DNA of 32,588 bases from Prevotellaceae bacterium. Lineage in GTDB: Bacteria > Bacteroidota > Bacteroidia > Bacteroidales > UBA932. The stretch is from NCBI GenBank assembly GCA_031287815.1, contig JAITSM010000216.1, positions 1 through 32,588 of the forward strand, read 5' to 3'. The notes below the pieces were generated by a model. It made no database searches, was not told where the DNA came from, and saw only the letters and a program-made list of their open reading frames with translations. The stretch's first letter is position 1. The number at the start of each line of letters is the position of its first letter. Positions 14,934 to 23,824 of this stretch are shown piece after piece. The position numbers and the translations under genes were made by a program.

Positions 14934-15042
14934 AGGGTGAGGGGTGAAGGGTGGCTGGCGCCAGCGCTCCTACTTCCTACCTCCTACTTTAAAATTTATC
15001 CCACAGATGGACACAGATTTTTTCAGATTACACAGATTTAAA
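14934..15042. repeat. Right-hand copies of the GCTGGCGCCAGC and ATCTGTG repeats
   Basis: GAAGGGTGAGGGGTGAAGGGT words, GCTGGCGCCAGC at 14954-14965, CTCCTACTTCCTACC words, then CCACAGATGGACACAGATT and following words (15001-15042). Together they mirror 14447-14550 in opposite orientation, so about 510 bp carrying promoter and leader RNA copy 2 lie between inverted repeats. Confidence 0.6.
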
Positions 15043-15066
15043 CCTGAAACCTTAAAAAGTTTTACG

Positions 15067-15074
15067 TACCTTTG
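15067..15074 (+). promoter_or_regulatory. -7 box of the thioredoxin-like lipoprotein gene
   Basis: TACCTTTG matches TAnnTTTG and lies 28 bp before ATG 15103. The -33 box is not obvious; the repeat CAGATTTAAACCTG occupies that position. Confidence 0.55.
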
Positions 15075-15102
15075 CGTAAACTTTATTTAATAACCAATTA
15101 TT

Positions 15103-16284
15103 ATGGTAAAAAAGCTTTTAATATTACTGTTTGCAACGGCGTTGCTTTTTGCCTGCAGCATGGAAAACCAAAATATCATTAAAGGAACTATTGATGGTTT
15201 GGAAGCAGGCGACAGGATTGTCCTGTCTGTAGAAGACCCCGATGCCTCCTTATGGATAGCCGTCGATTCGGCGGTGGTAACCAAAACGGGAGAATTTACG
15301 CTCAAAACCAGCGTGAGCGACAATTACGTTAGGCTAACCCATTTAAAAGATGGAGAAAAATTTAAAAAAACAGGTACGGAAACGAGACCAACATTTACTA
15401 ATTATTTTTTGGAATCTTATGCCACGCTGAGTGTAACAGGTAACGCAGACGATTGGTTTTACTTAAAAATAACCGGTGGGTTATACGATTTTCTCGATAT
15501 GCAGGAGATTAACCGGATTACAGACAGCGCTTTGGTTATTCACAAAGAAGGATACAAAATGTATGAACAGTCACGGAAAACAGACGACACCGCCTTACAA
15601 AACAAAGGTGTAGCATTGATTAACCAAGCTGGCGATATATTAATAAGTGCAAAGGTTCTCGAAAAAGAGTTTGTAAAAAAATATCCCGATAAGGCGTATT
15701 CGGCAGGATTGATGATATATGATCATGAGTTGAAAGGCGACATCAATAAATACGAAGCGGCGTTTTATTCCCTTTCGCCGGCGGTACAAAATTCGCCGGT
15801 AGGAATATATGTAAAGAATTATATTGCGAATACCCGTGCGTCGGAAGTTGGCGTCACCGCCCCTGATTTTAGCCAGAAAGCGCTGGACGGGCAAGAGGTT
15901 ACCCTGTCGAAATTCAGAGGGAAATATGTATTGCTTGATTTCTGGGGCTCCTGGTGCGGCCCTTGCCGCGAATCAAGCCCCTTGCTGGTAAAACTATATA
16001 AAAGTTTAAAAGAAAAAGGAGTGAATATCGAATTTATAGGCATTGCATGCAACGAACAACAAGATGCAGATTGGATAGCAGCCATTGAAAGAGATAATTT
16101 GTCATGGATACATTTGAACGATAGCCATGCGGAAAAAGGGAAATCCATTCTAAAACAATATGCTGTTTTTAGTTTTCCCACCTGTGTATTGGTATCGCCG
16201 GAAGGAACAATCGCCTATAAAGAACACCCGGTACGCATTATTCCAAAAATAAAAGAATTATTTGAAAAAGACGCCCTGCATTGA
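15103..16284 (+). CDS. TlpA/ResA-type thioredoxin-fold lipoprotein with N-terminal DUF4369-like domain
   Basis: 393 residues. The lipoprotein signal LLILLFATALLFACS places the mature N-terminal cysteine at residue 16. Residues about 20-200 look like the DUF4369 domain found in Bacteroidetes (IIKGTIDGLEAGDRIVLS). From about 245 to 393 there is a thioredoxin fold: APDFSQKALDGQEVTLSKFRGKYVLLDFWGSWCGPC, with the redox pair WCGPC, then KLYKSLKEKGVNIEFIGIACNE and the cis-proline context FSFPTCVLVSPEG. It probably reduces or rearranges disulfides in envelope proteins. The only other cysteine-rich secreted product nearby is that of 13498-14403, encoded divergently; a link between the two is conjecture. 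It is monocistronic with its own -7 box, and the type IX secretion operon follows after 270 bp with a separate promoter. Confidence 0.87.
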   Translation: MVKKLLILLFATALLFACSMENQNIIKGTIDGLEAGDRIVLSVEDPDASLWIAVDSAVVTKTGEFTLKTSVSDNYVRLTHLKDGEKFKKTGTETRPTFTNYFLESYATLSVTGNADDWFYLKITGGLYDFLDMQEINRITDSALVIHKEGYKMYEQSRKTDDTALQNKGVALINQAGDILISAKVLEKEFVKKYPDKAYSAGLMIYDHELKGDINKYEAAFYSLSPAVQNSPVGIYVKNYIANTRASEVGVTAPDFSQKALDGQEVTLSKFRGKYVLLDFWGSWCGPCRESSPLLVKLYKSLKEKGVNIEFIGIACNEQQDADWIAAIERDNLSWIHLNDSHAEKGKSILKQYAVFSFPTCVLVSPEGTIAYKEHPVRIIPKIKELFEKDALH

Positions 16285-16487
16285 TAGGGGCGGATCTTTA
16301 CTTTGTTCCAGACGGCGCCGAACAATCCAAAGCGTATGAAAAATGTATTATGGACGCACAGGGTTAACTACCTGCGGGCGCATTAAACCTATGCAAAAAA
16401 ATGCAGTCAAAGCAGCTGTATTTCTTAGCTATATTGACGTATGGGGCAGGGATGAAATAATTTTTTTTTTGTAAAAACAGTATTTTT

Positions 16488-16519
16488 TTTGTACAATTCG
16501 GTTTTATTTAGTTACTTTG
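16488..16519 (+). promoter_or_regulatory. Putative promoter of the type IX secretion operon
   Basis: TTTG (16488-16491), 20 bp, then TTACTTTG (16512-16519), a near match to TAnnTTTG, 36 bp before the porP ATG. The rest of 16285-16540 shows no gene; a short frame reading GADLYFVPDGAEQSK lacks a start and a known family. Confidence 0.5.
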
Positions 16520-16555
16520 CAAAATTACTTTATTTAGAAATTGGGGATAGAGTGC

Positions 16556-17494
16556 ATGATGATGTGGTACAAAATACTTCCGGCAATAGCCTTCATGGGG
16601 CTTGCCGGTGAAGTTTCAGCACAACAAGACGCCCAATTTAATTTATGGTTTATGAACCCGACCTTTATCAATCCGGGACATGCAGGGAATACGCAGGAAG
16701 AAATGTTCTGCGCCTCCGGCTACAACAGGCTGGAGTTACGGGGCTTTGATGAAGCCCCCGTTTCTACGGTGCTAAACGTGCATGGGCCGGTGAATATATT
16801 TGGCGTGCGTAGCGGTATCAGCGTTACGCTACAGAACGAGCTGGCAGGTTTCCTGCGCGCTCCGGGATTAAATTTGGGCTATGCCTACCGCCATTCGCTG
16901 GGCGCGGGGGAGATAGGAATAGGGGCGTCGCTGGGGTTTATCAGCAGCTGGTATGCTTCGAACACCTGGAATCTGCCCGACGGCAGCGCCGACCCGGTGG
17001 CGCCGAGCCAGGAAAATGCAGGGATAGCTTTCGATTTGGGCGCAGGCGCCTATTATTCCGATTCCCGCTGGGTTGGCGGATTGTCGTTCACGCACCTTAC
17101 CAGCCCGAAGTTAGGCGTCGACAACAATGCGCGGTACCGCCCCACGCTGTATGCTATGGGCGGATATACCTTTTTTGCGGACAGCGTGACGTGGCTGATA
17201 ACGCCCATGCTGTGGATTGTGTCCGACTTTGCGCAAGCCAGCTATCACGCAGCTTGCCATGCGATGTATAAAAAAAAATACTGGGGGGGTATCAACTACC
17301 GTTGGGGGCAGGCGATTATCGCGATGGCGGGAATGGAGGTTTTCGACGGGTTGAATATCGCCTATGCTTACGAGTACGCCACTTCCCGGCTAAGCCGCTT
17401 CAGCAGGGGGACGCATGAATTGATGTTAAGCTATTCGTTCGCAGTAAAAGCAGTGCGGGGAACGCAGCGGTATAAAAGTATAAGATATTTGTAA
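16556..17494 (+). CDS. porP: PorP/SprF-family type IX secretion outer-membrane protein
   Basis: 312 residues from ATG 16556; a longer frame begins at TTG 16541, but the triple ATG and following hydrophobic signal (MWYKILPAIAFMGLAGEVSA) favour the later start. The mature protein begins QQDAQFNLWFMNPTFINPGHAGN, the typical PorP/SprF opening in which the family's Q..YMFNP.NPAYAG motif is recognisable. Gly-rich barrel strands follow (GIGASLGFISSWYASNTWNLPDG, DLGAGAYYSDSRWVGGLSFTHLT) and the protein ends RGTQRYKSIRYL. PorP anchors at the outer membrane next to the PorK/N ring. It leads an operon with gldK (20-bp gap), gldL, gldM and gldN, the same order as in Porphyromonas gingivalis. Confidence 0.9.
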   Translation: MMMWYKILPAIAFMGLAGEVSAQQDAQFNLWFMNPTFINPGHAGNTQEEMFCASGYNRLELRGFDEAPVSTVLNVHGPVNIFGVRSGISVTLQNELAGFLRAPGLNLGYAYRHSLGAGEIGIGASLGFISSWYASNTWNLPDGSADPVAPSQENAGIAFDLGAGAYYSDSRWVGGLSFTHLTSPKLGVDNNARYRPTLYAMGGYTFFADSVTWLITPMLWIVSDFAQASYHAACHAMYKKKYWGGINYRWGQAIIAMAGMEVFDGLNIAYAYEYATSRLSRFSRGTHELMLSYSFAVKAVRGTQRYKSIRYL

Positions 17495-17514
17495 AATTAA
17501 AAATACATTAAAAT

Positions 17515-18858
17515 ATGAATAAGTCGCTCTACTTGCTTGTGGTTATTGTATTATCCTTCTGCCTCTATGGGTGTATGAAGACTAATTATGGCTACACAGG
17601 CGAATTGTCGCGTGGAACAAAGGGAAAAACCATCACCTCTTCGGAATTGCCACCCAATGGAATGGTATATGTCCCTTCCGGGCACGTGGTGATCGGAAAT
17701 AACGACCAGGACATTTTGTGGGCAATGAATGCTATTCCCCGTACTATCACGATCAACGCTTTTTGGATGGATCAAACGGAAATTACCAATTTTGAGTACC
17801 GGCAGTTTACAAGCTATGTACGGGATTCTATCATCCGCTCGCTGATAGGCGCAGAAGACGAAAATTTCTTTTTGCCGGAAGACGAAGACGAGGATTATAG
17901 CGAGGACAGTAGACGGCCGCTGGACTGGCGGGCGCGCATCAATCGTAAAGACGCTACGCACCGTACGCTTCTCCGGGAGATAAATTACTCCGGCGACGAA
18001 GCTATTTTCAACCGGGCGGAAATTGACGTCCGGAAATTGATTTATGAATATTCGTGGATAGACTACCAGCAGGCCGCTAATGCGCACTATGACGCGGAAC
18101 AGAAAAAATATCTCGGTTTTATCATCAACGCGCAGGGAGAACGCGAAGAAATACGCGACCGCCGGTCATTTATTATGAAAGAATCGGTTTACGTGTATCC
18201 CGACACGTTGTGCTGGATACGCGATTTTGCTTTCTCCTACAACGAGCCTTTTGTGACCAGTTATTTTTCCCACATATCTTATAATGATTACCCGGTAGTA
18301 GGCGTTTCGTGGAAACAGGCTACGGCGTTTTGCTGGTGGCGGACGAACATGATTTATTCCAGCCTGGAAGGGAATTATCCCAACCCTTACCGGTTGCCGA
18401 ATGAAGCGGAATGGGAATATGCAGCGCGCGGCGGCTTGGAAAGCGAGCTGTATCCCTGGGGCGGCCCGTATACGACCAACAAAGAAGGCTGCTATTTGGC
18501 GAATTTCAAACCGCAACGCGGGAAATATGAGCTGGACGGCGGCGTTTATACCATGCCGGTGGGTTCTTACGAGCCGAACGATTACGGGCTGTACGACATG
18601 GCCGGCAACGTGTCCGAATGGACGTCCAATACATTCGATGAAAACGCCTATAGCCAGTACCACGATTTGGAGCCGAATTATACCACCAATCCCAGGGGCT
18701 CCGACGCAAGCGTGTTTAAACGCAAAGTAGTGCGCGGCGGCTCGTGGAAAGACATTTCGTTTTTCCTGCAATGCGGCACGCGGATGTATGAATACCAGGA
18801 TTCAACCAAGTCCTATATTGGATTCCGTTGCGTACGCTCCTATATGGGAACCCGTTAA
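17515..18858 (+). CDS. gldK: Type IX secretion / gliding lipoprotein GldK (PorK)
   Basis: 447 residues. Lipoprotein signal with cysteine at residue 20 (LSFCLYGC). A formylglycine-generating-enzyme (FGE-sulfatase) fold spans about 48-445: MVYVPSGHVVIGNNDQD, FWMDQTEITNFEYRQF, YPVVGVSWKQATAFCWWR, RLPNEAEWEYAARGG, YPWGG, NDYGLYDMAGNVSEWTSN, VVRGGSWKD and a terminal YIGFRCVRS. An acidic insert (EDENFFLPEDEDEDYSEDSRR, about 117-137) and the segment to about residue 215 are GldK-specific. GldK forms, with GldN, the large periplasmic ring under the outer membrane; the enzyme fold serves as structure and no FGE activity is expected. It sits between porP and gldL as in other Bacteroidota. Confidence 0.96.
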   Translation: MNKSLYLLVVIVLSFCLYGCMKTNYGYTGELSRGTKGKTITSSELPPNGMVYVPSGHVVIGNNDQDILWAMNAIPRTITINAFWMDQTEITNFEYRQFTSYVRDSIIRSLIGAEDENFFLPEDEDEDYSEDSRRPLDWRARINRKDATHRTLLREINYSGDEAIFNRAEIDVRKLIYEYSWIDYQQAANAHYDAEQKKYLGFIINAQGEREEIRDRRSFIMKESVYVYPDTLCWIRDFAFSYNEPFVTSYFSHISYNDYPVVGVSWKQATAFCWWRTNMIYSSLEGNYPNPYRLPNEAEWEYAARGGLESELYPWGGPYTTNKEGCYLANFKPQRGKYELDGGVYTMPVGSYEPNDYGLYDMAGNVSEWTSNTFDENAYSQYHDLEPNYTTNPRGSDASVFKRKVVRGGSWKDISFFLQCGTRMYEYQDSTKSYIGFRCVRSYMGTR

Positions 18859-18890
18859 AAAATTAAAAACAACAACTAAAAATACTAATT

Positions 18891-19847
18891 ATGGCATTCT
18901 TTCAATTCGTAGAAAAAAAAGGCTGGAAGACATTTATGGCCAAAATGTATGGCTGGGGAGCGTCTTTGGTTATTATCGGCGCATTGTTTAAACTGCAACA
19001 CTGGCCAATGGCAGGATATATGCTTACTATCGGTATGAGCATTGAGTGTATCATTTTCTTTTTCTCGGCATTTGAGCCGCTTCCGCTCGACTATCACTGG
19101 GATGCGGTATTTCCTGAATTGGGAGACAGGCATGGCGTGGCAGATAAAGCGGCGCCAAGCGTGCGGAAAAGACAAGGTTTGGATATAGATTCCGACTCGG
19201 CGGAAAACCTGAAAACGAATGTAGAGCGTTTTAACCAATCGGTAAGCAGCCTCGGCGCATTAGCTACCGTAGCCGACGCTTCCAACCGTTTTGTCGGCGG
19301 GTTGCAGCAGGCGGCGGGCAATATGACAATACTCAACCAGACCGCCCAGACGTTTGCTTCCGCTTACAACGAAACAGCGCAAACCATTATGGCCGGCGGG
19401 CAACAGGCGAATGTCAACTTAGCCACCTTGAACCAGACCACGCAAGCCTTTGCCAATGCATACAACGAAGCGGCGAAAACCATTGCGTCGGGCGGGCAAC
19501 AGGCTTCCGCTAATTTAACGGCATTGAGCCAAACGACACAAGCCTTCGCCTCCGCTTACAACGAAACAGCAAAAACCATTACGGCCGGCGGGCAACAGGC
19601 AAACGCTAATTTGGCGGCACTAAACAAAAATTTGCAAGCCGTGAATACCTCCTACGAATTATACATGCAAGAACATAAAGGATATGTTGAGCATAACCAA
19701 AAACTACTGACGGTAATGGACAACTCGGCAAAACAATCACAGTACTTCGACCGGCAAATGATTGAACTGAATAAACTGATTGCCGAACTTAATACGGTAT
19801 ATACATCGGTAGTCCATACGGTAAATACGACTTTGAAAAAACGATAG
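18891..19847 (+). CDS. gldL: Type IX secretion / gliding motor protein GldL (PorL) with internal 32-residue tandem repeats
   Basis: 318 residues. Two N-terminal membrane helices (about 19-37 and 42-62) carry the conserved E52 and E62 (MSIECIIFFFSAFEP), ten apart as in the proton-channel glutamates of known GldL. Residues 65-110 are a cytoplasmic linker. Residues 149-244 are three tandem copies of a 32-residue unit of the form NQTTQAFASAYNETAKTI, then AGGQQANANLAAL (DNA 19335-19430, 19431-19526, 19527-19622). A C-terminal coiled coil ends in VYTSVVHTVNTTLKKR. GldL surrounds the GldM dimer and uses the proton-motive force to rotate it. The tandem repeat lengthens the cytoplasmic helical part and is the odd feature of this copy. 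Confidence 0.95.
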   Translation: MAFFQFVEKKGWKTFMAKMYGWGASLVIIGALFKLQHWPMAGYMLTIGMSIECIIFFFSAFEPLPLDYHWDAVFPELGDRHGVADKAAPSVRKRQGLDIDSDSAENLKTNVERFNQSVSSLGALATVADASNRFVGGLQQAAGNMTILNQTAQTFASAYNETAQTIMAGGQQANVNLATLNQTTQAFANAYNEAAKTIASGGQQASANLTALSQTTQAFASAYNETAKTITAGGQQANANLAALNKNLQAVNTSYELYMQEHKGYVEHNQKLLTVMDNSAKQSQYFDRQMIELNKLIAELNTVYTSVVHTVNTTLKKR

Positions 19848-19903
19848 CAGGTACCATGATGGAATGTACCAAAATATTCACAAGCTACTTAAATTAAAAA
19901 ATT

Positions 19904-21448
19904 ATGGCAGGCGGCAAACTCACTCCTCGTCAAAAAATGATCAACATGATGTACTTGGTGCTAACGGCTATGTTAGCGCTGAATGTATCTGTTGAAGTAT
20001 TGGACGCATTTGTGCTTATCAACAAAAGCCTCAGGCAAAGTATTGAGACCACCCGCATAAAAAATAAAGCCGAGTTGTCTGACTTTGCGCGAGCAGCGGC
20101 AGAGAATCCCGAAAAAGTAGGCCCGTGGCAAGCCAAAGCCGAAGAAGTGCACGCAATGGCTGAAGCATTATATACCTATATTCAACAGCTGAAAGTACGA
20201 ATCGTAAAAGCCAGCGACGGGGAAGATGCAAAAGCAATAGAAGCGGACGGGCTCACTTTTGATTCGTGGGCTATCGAAGGGAAAGACAATACCGACGTAG
20301 CGTCGCGGATTTTGCTCGGCGACGGCAACGGCGAGGCTTATACCATCCGCAAAAAAATTATCGACTATAAAGAATTCTTGCTAGGAATGGCTACCGACAA
20401 TCCGCTGGTAACCGAATCTATTCACAATTTATTGCAAACCGACAATCCGCCGGAGATGTCCGACGGCATGCGCCACACTTGGGAAACCCAATTTGAAAGC
20501 ATTCCGCTGATTTCGGCAGTTTCGTTGCTGTCGAAATTCCAACTTGACATTCTCAACTGCGAAAGCGAAATGCTGAATCATTTGTCCGGTCAAATTGATG
20601 CGTCCGATTTTAAATTTTCAAATATCGACGTAGCGATTATTCCTACTTCCAATTATGTGTTGAAAGGCACGGAATATTCCGCCGAGATATTTTTGGCCGC
20701 TTATGACCCGACGGCGCGCCCGACTTTGCAAATAGGCGGGAGAACATATCAAGCCAACCCGACGGGAAAAATTACTTACAAATATCCGGCGCAAACAGTA
20801 GGGCCAGTGAATTTGAAAGGCAATATTGAATTTAACGGCCCTAGTGGAAAAACGACGCGCCCGGTAGCTATCCAGTTCCAGGTGGCGGAGCCCAACGTTG
20901 TTGTTTCGCCGACCAAAATGAATGTGGTGTATCGCGGCATAGAAAACCCTATCAGTATTTCATTGTCCGGCGTGCCGCCGGAAAGATTAATGCCTACCGT
21001 AACCAACGGTACCATGACGCGTGGCACAAACGAGTTTATCCTTGTTCCGGGTAACGGCAATATCTGCACGGTTTCCGTAGCATTCGACGGAAAGGATATG
21101 GGCGGCATGTCGTTTCGCGTAAAAAACCTGCCTATTCCCACGCCGCGCCTGGAAGGCATCGCGACAAAAAACGCGACAAAAGGCGACTTGATGGCTTCCC
21201 AGGGAATATTTGCCGAAATGAAAGATTTTGATTTCGATTTAAAATACCGGGTTACCTCATTCACGGTATCCGCCACCATTCAAGGTTATTTGGAAGAAAA
21301 AACATCCAACTCGCAATTGTTTACCGAAGAACAAAAACAATTGTTCAACCGGGTACGTTCCGGACAGCTCGTTGCGTTTACGAATATAATCGCTCGAGGC
21401 CCTAATGGCGATGTAGAGCTGCCGGACCTTACCGTAAAAGTTAGATAA
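19904..21448 (+). CDS. gldM: Type IX secretion / gliding motor shaft protein GldM (PorM)
   Basis: 514 residues. A short cytoplasmic start (MAGGKLTPRQKMINMM) is followed by a single membrane helix (YLVLTAMLALNVSVEVLDAF, about 17-36), typical for GldM. The periplasmic part has the helical D1 domain with SIETTR, then beta-domains including FKFSNIDVAIIPTSNYVLKGTEYSAEIFLAAYD, VVVSPTKMNVVYRGIENPISISLSGVP and the C-terminal domain with PTPRLEGIATKNATKGDLMAS and MKDFDFDLKYRVTSFTVS. It ends NGDVELPDLTVKVR. The dimer passes through the GldL pentamer and spans the periplasm to reach the GldK/N ring. The gene lies 56 bp after gldL and 9 bp before gldN. Length is normal for the family. Confidence 0.96.
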   Translation: MAGGKLTPRQKMINMMYLVLTAMLALNVSVEVLDAFVLINKSLRQSIETTRIKNKAELSDFARAAAENPEKVGPWQAKAEEVHAMAEALYTYIQQLKVRIVKASDGEDAKAIEADGLTFDSWAIEGKDNTDVASRILLGDGNGEAYTIRKKIIDYKEFLLGMATDNPLVTESIHNLLQTDNPPEMSDGMRHTWETQFESIPLISAVSLLSKFQLDILNCESEMLNHLSGQIDASDFKFSNIDVAIIPTSNYVLKGTEYSAEIFLAAYDPTARPTLQIGGRTYQANPTGKITYKYPAQTVGPVNLKGNIEFNGPSGKTTRPVAIQFQVAEPNVVVSPTKMNVVYRGIENPISISLSGVPPERLMPTVTNGTMTRGTNEFILVPGNGNICTVSVAFDGKDMGGMSFRVKNLPIPTPRLEGIATKNATKGDLMASQGIFAEMKDFDFDLKYRVTSFTVSATIQGYLEEKTSNSQLFTEEQKQLFNRVRSGQLVAFTNIIARGPNGDVELPDLTVKVR

Positions 21449-21457
21449 AAATTATTT

Positions 21458-22357
21458 ATGTGCAATATGAAACATTTTATTACATTTTCGTTATTTAGCA
21501 TTTTCCTGCTTGCCGGCAGTGGCGCAGTAGCCCAGCAACAGTTGCAACAAAAGCACAGTTTAGTGATGGACGGCGCATTTCACCGGGATATAATTCAGGA
21601 AAAAGAGCCTTTCCCCTACACTCCCATTCGCGAAGCCGATGTTGTGTGGGCGTCGAAAATATGGCGTATTATCGACCTGCGGGAAAAAATCAATTATCCG
21701 TTATACTATCCGACCGAAGTAATGCAAGGCCGCAAGAGTTTAGTGCAAGCATTGGTACAAGCCATTCAAGCCGGCAAAATAACGGCCTATGATACCGACT
21801 CCGACGAATTTACTACCGTATTGTCGCCTCAATCGCTTGTCTCACGCTTTAATGCCGCCGACCGCAAACAGGTAAGGCAAAAAATGGACGGCACAGGCGA
21901 TACTACCGTGACCATTCGCGGGCAAATCAACTGGAGCGAAGTGCAGGAACTGCTGATAAAGGAAGAATGGTTTTTCGATACCCGCTATTCGCAAATGTTT
22001 GTAAGGATTATTGGCATTTGCCCTATCCGCGTATATCACCGCCAACTGCGCACGGCAGACGGCGAAGATGAAGACGGCGAAAAAGTAAAAGCACGTTTAT
22101 TCTGGGTATATTACCCCGAAATACGTAAAACGCTGGCGAACACTCTTTGCTTTACCGGCGAAAACGAAATTTCCCAAATGTCGTTCGACGACTTGTTCCT
22201 CAAGCGTTATTTCAATTCCTATATCGTAGCGGAATCCAATAATCAAAATAACCGCCTGATAAGTTCTTACACCCGCAACGATTTTGAGATGATGCTGGAA
22301 TCGGAAAACATCAAAACAGAATTATTCAACAAAGAGCAGGATTTTTGGGAATATTAA
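21458..22357 (+). CDS. gldN: Type IX secretion / gliding ring protein GldN (PorN)
   Basis: 299 residues with signal peptide (MKHFITFSLFSIFLLAGSGAVA); ATG 21467 is an alternative start that gives the cleaner signal. Family marks include DGAFHRDIIQEKEPFPYTPIREADVVWASKIWRIIDLREKINYPLYYP, then QAGKITAYD, LLIKEEWFFDTRYSQMFVRIIGICPI, LFWVYYPEIRKTLAN and FLKRYFNSYIVAESNNQNNRLISSY. GldN partners GldK in the periplasmic ring and contacts the GldM shaft. It is the last gene of the operon; only an AT-rich stretch and the tRNA promoter follow, with no clear intrinsic terminator. Confidence 0.95.
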   Translation: MCNMKHFITFSLFSIFLLAGSGAVAQQQLQQKHSLVMDGAFHRDIIQEKEPFPYTPIREADVVWASKIWRIIDLREKINYPLYYPTEVMQGRKSLVQALVQAIQAGKITAYDTDSDEFTTVLSPQSLVSRFNAADRKQVRQKMDGTGDTTVTIRGQINWSEVQELLIKEEWFFDTRYSQMFVRIIGICPIRVYHRQLRTADGEDEDGEKVKARLFWVYYPEIRKTLANTLCFTGENEISQMSFDDLFLKRYFNSYIVAESNNQNNRLISSYTRNDFEMMLESENIKTELFNKEQDFWEY

Positions 22358-22383
22358 AAAAACATCCCATAATAAAAATTAAA

Positions 22384-22415
22384 TTTGCGCATCTGCCGAT
22401 TTTATCTTACTTTTG
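22384..22415 (+). promoter_or_regulatory. Promoter of tRNA-Ala
   Basis: TTTG (22384-22387), 20 bp, TACTTTTG (22408-22415). The tRNA begins 13 bp after the -7 box. Confidence 0.65.
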
Positions 22416-22427
22416 CATTCCCAAAAT

Positions 22428-22501
<74 letters not shown>

Positions 22502-22577
22502 CAAGAAAGTGAAGCGTAAAGTGTAAAGAGGAATATCTAATGCTTTGCGCTTTCCATTTTGTTTATCGCATCACTTA

Positions 22578-23786
22578 ATGATTGAGAAAAAAACATATTT
22601 CACTGCGAACGCTGCGCCTGAAAAAACAACACTTGTCGGCATTATTACGCCGGAACAGGACGAGCGGAAATCGGCAGAATACTTGGAAGAATTGGCGTTT
22701 CTTGCGGAAACTGCCGGCATTGCCGCCGGCAAGCGTTTTACGCAACGGCTGGAATATGCCCATCCCAAAACCTATGTGGGTAGCGGGAAATTGCAGGAGA
22801 TAAAAGAATATATCCAGGCGCAGGAAATACGCACGGTCATTTTCGATGATGAATTAACGCCGTCGCAATTGCGCAATATTGAGCGGGAACTGGAATGCAG
22901 CATCCTCGACCGCACGGCGCTTATCCTGACAATCTTTGCCCAACGCGCCAAAACGGCTTATGCCAAAACGCAGGTAGAGTTGGCGCAATATCAATACCTG
23001 TTGCCGCGCCTCACACGCATGTGGACGCACTTGGAACGGCAACGCGGGGGAGGAGTTACCATGCGCGGTCCCGGCGAAACGCAAATCGAAACCGACCGCC
23101 GGATTGTGCTTACTAAAATCGCGTTACTGAAAGAACAATTGAAGAAAATCGACCGGCAAATGGCGTCGCAGCGCGGCAATCGCGGGCACATGGTGCGCCT
23201 GTCGCTCGTGGGTTACACGAATGTGGGCAAAAGCACGATCATGAATTTATTGTCGAAAAGCGAAGTGTTTGCCGAAAACAAACTCTTCGCTACGTTGGAT
23301 ACAACGGTGCGGAAAGTGGTTATCGAGAATGTGCCGTTTCTGTTGAGCGACACGGTGGGCTTCATCCGCAAGTTGCCGCACCAGCTGGTGGAATCGTTCA
23401 AAAGCACGCTCGATGAGGTGCGCGAAGCCGACGTCCTGATTCATGTTGTGGATATTTCGCACCCGAACTTTGAGGAACAAATCAACGTAGTGAACCAAAC
23501 CTTGCAGGAGATAGGCGCTAAGGATAAACCTGTGTACATCGTCTTTAATAAAATAGATGCTTATTCGTTTACCGAGCCAGACCCGTTTGCAGTGCTGCCG
23601 GTGGAAAAAGAGCAGGTATCGTTAAGCGAGTTGCAAAAAACGTGGATGGACAAAGCGCACAGCCCTTCTATTTTTATTTCGGCAAAAGAAAAAACCAATA
23701 TCGAAAAACTCCGCACCGACATTTTTCACATTGTATCCGAAATACAGGCCGGGCGTTATCCATTCAATAAAACAGACGGTTTGTAA
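22578..23786 (+). CDS. hflX: Ribosome-associated GTPase HflX
   Basis: 402 residues from ATG 22578; an upstream TTG at 22545 would add 11 residues that do not fit the family. The N-terminal HflX domain has YVGSGKLQEIKEYI, DDELTPSQLRNIE, LDRTALILTIFAQRAKT and the signature GGGVTMRGPGETQIETDRR, then a coiled-coil linker. The G domain carries GYTNVGKST (P-loop), TLDTTVRKV (switch I), DTVGFIRKLPHQLVESFKSTL (G3) and NKID (G4). HflX splits stalled or heat-damaged 70S ribosomes. The gene follows tRNA-Ala by 76 bp, separated by short GAAAGTGAAGCGTAAAGTG words, and may be transcribed with it. It converges with the DUF2752 gene. Confidence 0.96.
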   Translation: MIEKKTYFTANAAPEKTTLVGIITPEQDERKSAEYLEELAFLAETAGIAAGKRFTQRLEYAHPKTYVGSGKLQEIKEYIQAQEIRTVIFDDELTPSQLRNIERELECSILDRTALILTIFAQRAKTAYAKTQVELAQYQYLLPRLTRMWTHLERQRGGGVTMRGPGETQIETDRRIVLTKIALLKEQLKKIDRQMASQRGNRGHMVRLSLVGYTNVGKSTIMNLLSKSEVFAENKLFATLDTTVRKVVIENVPFLLSDTVGFIRKLPHQLVESFKSTLDEVREADVLIHVVDISHPNFEEQINVVNQTLQEIGAKDKPVYIVFNKIDAYSFTEPDPFAVLPVEKEQVSLSELQKTWMDKAHSPSIFISAKEKTNIEKLRTDIFHIVSEIQAGRYPFNKTDGL

Positions 23787-23824
23787 TGGCGTGATAGCAG
23801 GCGTTAACAGGCGCCTTCCTGTGG

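Noticed and set aside
17515-18858. GldK as an active formylglycine-generating or sulfatase-modifying enzyme
   Set aside because: The fold is present, but operon position and lipoprotein form identify the structural ring protein.
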